Position numbers and translations under genes: made by a program
NCBI GenBank assembly: GCA_900554205.1
Contig: USGM01000044.1
Location: forward strand, 1 to 24,335
Direction: 5' to 3'
DNA from: an uncultured Lachnospiraceae bacterium
GTDB taxonomy: Bacteria > Bacillota > Clostridia > Lachnospirales > Lachnospiraceae
DNA length: 24,335 bases
The notes under the pieces: generated by a model
What the model saw: only the letters and a program-made list of their open reading frames with translations
What the model was told of the DNA's origin: nothing
Database searches by the model: none
Part shown: in pieces, positions 22,697 through 24,335 of the stretch
How positions within the stretch are numbered: the stretch's first letter is position 1
Layout: every line of letters starts with the position of its first letter

Positions 22697-24094
22697 TCAC
22701 AGCAGATCCAGCAATGCCCCGTACAACATTTCATTCCCCTTTACCACCAGCGCCAGTTCTTCCTTTGCGCAGTTTAACTGATGGAAAAGATGTCGCACGT
22801 CCCGGCACGCCGATCTCAGGTATCCGTTTTCATCGTAATAATATCTGTCATCCAGCAGAACCGCCAGACGCTCTGCCTCTTCCTCCTGTCCGCTTCCCCC
22901 ATTCTGAAGGACATATCCCTGCGCGGCATAGTCCCTCAACAGTCCTTCCGCCTCCCTGTCATCATTGGCATACAGCACCGCAATATGGGGATATTGTCTG
23001 GGATTCTTTCTGCTGCAAAGGTACATCATGTTCCGGATAAAGAGAGACAGCTCTACGTTGGTGCGGATGCGGTTCGTCAGACGGAAGGTCTGTATATCCG
23101 GCAGCTCCTCCAATATTTGCATTGCTCCCTGATCCAGTTCTTCCGGCGAAATCATCGTCTCACAGTCACTGGAAAAGATCATCGGCCGGTCTCCCGCCAG
23201 CTGCATTAACAGGCGCAGTCTGTCTGCGGAAAGCAGATGCGCCTCATCCACCAGAATTGCACTGTAGCGCTCCATCCGGCTGTCCGGCATGATCTGACTG
23301 TCAGATAAATAAATCACCCGCTGCAAGCGTTCATGCAGCGACTTCCATTCCTTTCCTGCCTCACCGCAGTGAATCATGCATACCTGCTGCCGTTTGGAAA
23401 GTTTCATGGAAATGTCATAAAGGAGCAGTGTTTTCCCTGTTCCCGGAAGCCCGCAAAACCAGAAATAGCCCGTCTGTTTCGCGCGAATCCTTTTTAAGAT
23501 CTGCCGCTCAATATCTCTCTGCTGGGATGTCAGAAAATACTCATTTTTCAGGAAGCGGGCCGGCTCCGTCAACGGGGAGATCAGATACAGCTCCGCCCGG
23601 AACAGCTCCTCAATGTTTCCCTTGTAGTCTTCACTTTCGTCTTGCAAATCCCGACACAACTGCTCCCATTCCGTATCTGCAATATGATCGTGGTTCGTCA
23701 ACCGCACCAGCCTGTTCTGGCTGCTGTTATAGGTATAAGACCGGATCGGCTTTCCCAGCGCAGACAGATAATACCGGTTCTGCAAAAGCTGCTTCCGCAT
23801 CGCTTCATCCGACACCACACCGCTTTTCAATTCGATATTGACAATCTGACCTTCCTTGATCTGGAGCAGATCAAATTCCTTCCCCAGCCTTGGGATCTGA
23901 AAGGAATAAAAGAGACGAAGCGCCGGTACCTCCGGCATATGCCTCTCCAGCTGGCGCACAAGTGCTTTCAGGCTACCCAGCTCCCATTCCCGTATCTTCA
24001 GAACCCTCTCTCTTCCCGACAAATGCCGTTCGAGCTTCTGAAGCTGCTCTGTATTCTGATTTCTGGTGATCGCATAAATGGATATTGATTTCAT
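22697..24094 (-). CDS. PD-(D/E)XK-like nuclease domain fused to a DUF2075/SF1-helicase-like ATPase
   Basis: 465 residues. The N-terminal part (about 40-115) contains FDLLQIKEGQIVNIELKSG (in parts: EFD at 73-75 and ELK at 88-90), the D...ExK pattern of restriction-endonuclease-like folds. A P-loop ATPase follows: Walker A GLPGTGKT at 215-222, Walker B LVDEAH at 281-286, a sensor-like FSSD at 307-310 and LTNRIRTN at 339-346. The C-terminal block HQLNCAKEELALVV at about 438-451 lines up with helicase motif VI, but the expected Arg is Cys here, so helicase activity is doubtful. The start codon overlaps the stop of the upstream Rpn-like gene as ATGA. Nuclease-ATPase fusions of this sort occur in mobile-element and defence contexts, which is a possible but unproven role. 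Confidence 0.75.
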   Translation of the reverse strand: MKSISIYAITRNQNTEQLQKLERHLSGRERVLKIREWELGSLKALVRQLERHMPEVPALRLFYSFQIPRLGKEFDLLQIKEGQIVNIELKSGVVSDEAMRKQLLQNRYYLSALGKPIRSYTYNSSQNRLVRLTNHDHIADTEWEQLCRDLQDESEDYKGNIEELFRAELYLISPLTEPARFLKNEYFLTSQQRDIERQILKRIRAKQTGYFWFCGLPGTGKTLLLYDISMKLSKRQQVCMIHCGEAGKEWKSLHERLQRVIYLSDSQIMPDSRMERYSAILVDEAHLLSADRLRLLMQLAGDRPMIFSSDCETMISPEELDQGAMQILEELPDIQTFRLTNRIRTNVELSLFIRNMMYLCSRKNPRQYPHIAVLYANDDREAEGLLRDYAAQGYVLQNGGSGQEEEAERLAVLLDDRYYYDENGYLRSACRDVRHLFHQLNCAKEELALVVKGNEMLYGALLDLL

Positions 24095-24335
24095 TCTCTA
24101 TTCTCTTTTACAGCAGGAGCCTCTATCCACTCCCGCACGGTCTCCTCGTCAACTCCTGCCGCCTCCGCAATCTGCTGTAGAGGGATATTCTGCTTTGCCA
24201 GATTTTTTACCATGGTGTGAAGTGCGGCGGTACGACCCTCGCGGATTCCAACGTCATATCCGTCCTGTCGTCCATGCTCGTACTCTGCCTCACGGTATTT
24301 CTTCTCTTCCAGCTCCTGATCGTACTCAAAAATGC
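24091..24335 (-). CDS. Rpn-family nuclease/putative transposase, C-terminal fragment (cut by window edge)
   Basis: Only the last 80 residues are in the window; the frame runs off the right edge with no start. The visible part begins with IFEYDQELEEKKYREAEYEHGRQ (in parts: FEYDQELEEKK), then GYDVGIREGRTAALHTMVKN, then a helix-turn-helix-like end, IPLQQIAEAAGVDEETVREW. Charged EGR-type repeats followed by such a C-terminal motif are typical of the Rpn (recombination-promoting nuclease, PD-(D/E)XK) family abundant in clostridial genomes. The catalytic domain would lie outside the window. The stop TGA overlaps the next gene's ATG (ATGA), so translation of the two is coupled. Confidence 0.65.
   Translation of the reverse strand, partial: IFEYDQELEEKKYREAEYEHGRQDGYDVGIREGRTAALHTMVKNLAKQNIPLQQIAEAAGVDEETVREWIEAPAVKENRE

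Noticed and set aside
1..24335. tRNA, rRNA, CRISPR, insertion sequences
   Set aside because: Reading both strands I found no cloverleaf-like gene, no regularly spaced repeats and no transposase with terminal repeats; a tRNAscan or ISfinder run would settle it.

Overview
The window looks like chromosomal DNA from a Gram-positive, probably spore-forming Clostridia member, most likely Lachnospiraceae. The signs are AGGAGG-type ribosome binding sites, a CotS-type spore-coat kinase, a PrsA/SurA-like foldase with a single N-terminal anchor, a clostridial M3 peptidase, mid-range GC in genes with AT-rich promoters, and occasional GTG/TTG starts. The family assignment is inference. I see no rRNA, tRNA, CRISPR array, insertion sequence or phage gene.

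Layout. (1) 110-6873, minus strand: M3 oligopeptidase, membrane-anchored parvulin-like foldase with its own terminator, then HAD phosphatase, CCA-adding enzyme and CotS-like kinase. (2) 7062-8183, plus strand: an unrecognised two-TM protein with a strong promoter, divergent from the peptidase. (3) 8237-11522, minus strand: a 2-isopropylmalate synthase fused to a complete AraC-type DNA-binding domain, preceded by a 382-bp leader/promoter region and a LysR regulator. (4) 11651-14209, plus strand: cytidylate-kinase-like protein, MATE transporter, and a second, shorter kinase paralogue, closed by a strong terminator. (5) 14273-19253, minus strand: FNT channel, ABC exporter, a two-gene unit (alpha/beta hydrolase and membrane protein) under a promoter with a palindromic operator, and a hexapeptide acetyltransferase. 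(6) 19453-20310, plus strand: AraC regulator. (7) 20305-24335, minus strand: a run of closely packed genes (Rpn-like nuclease tail, PD-(D/E)XK-ATPase, tandem GNAT, MFS transporter) that reads off the right edge.

The most interesting object is the LeuA-AraC fusion. One polypeptide carries the first committed enzyme of leucine synthesis, its leucine-sensing dimer domain and a two-helix-turn-helix DNA-binding module. Just upstream of its ribosome binding site are two tandem near-identical 15-bp repeats, and next to them a 139-nt imperfect palindrome whose two substitutions become G-U pairs only in the leuA-sense RNA. Together these suggest an enzyme that may sense leucine and regulate its own gene, possibly with an RNA element. 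This is a hypothesis. Second-tier items are the kinase-MATE-kinase cluster, the nuclease/ATPase genes at the right edge, and the hydrolase/membrane-protein unit with a promoter palindrome.
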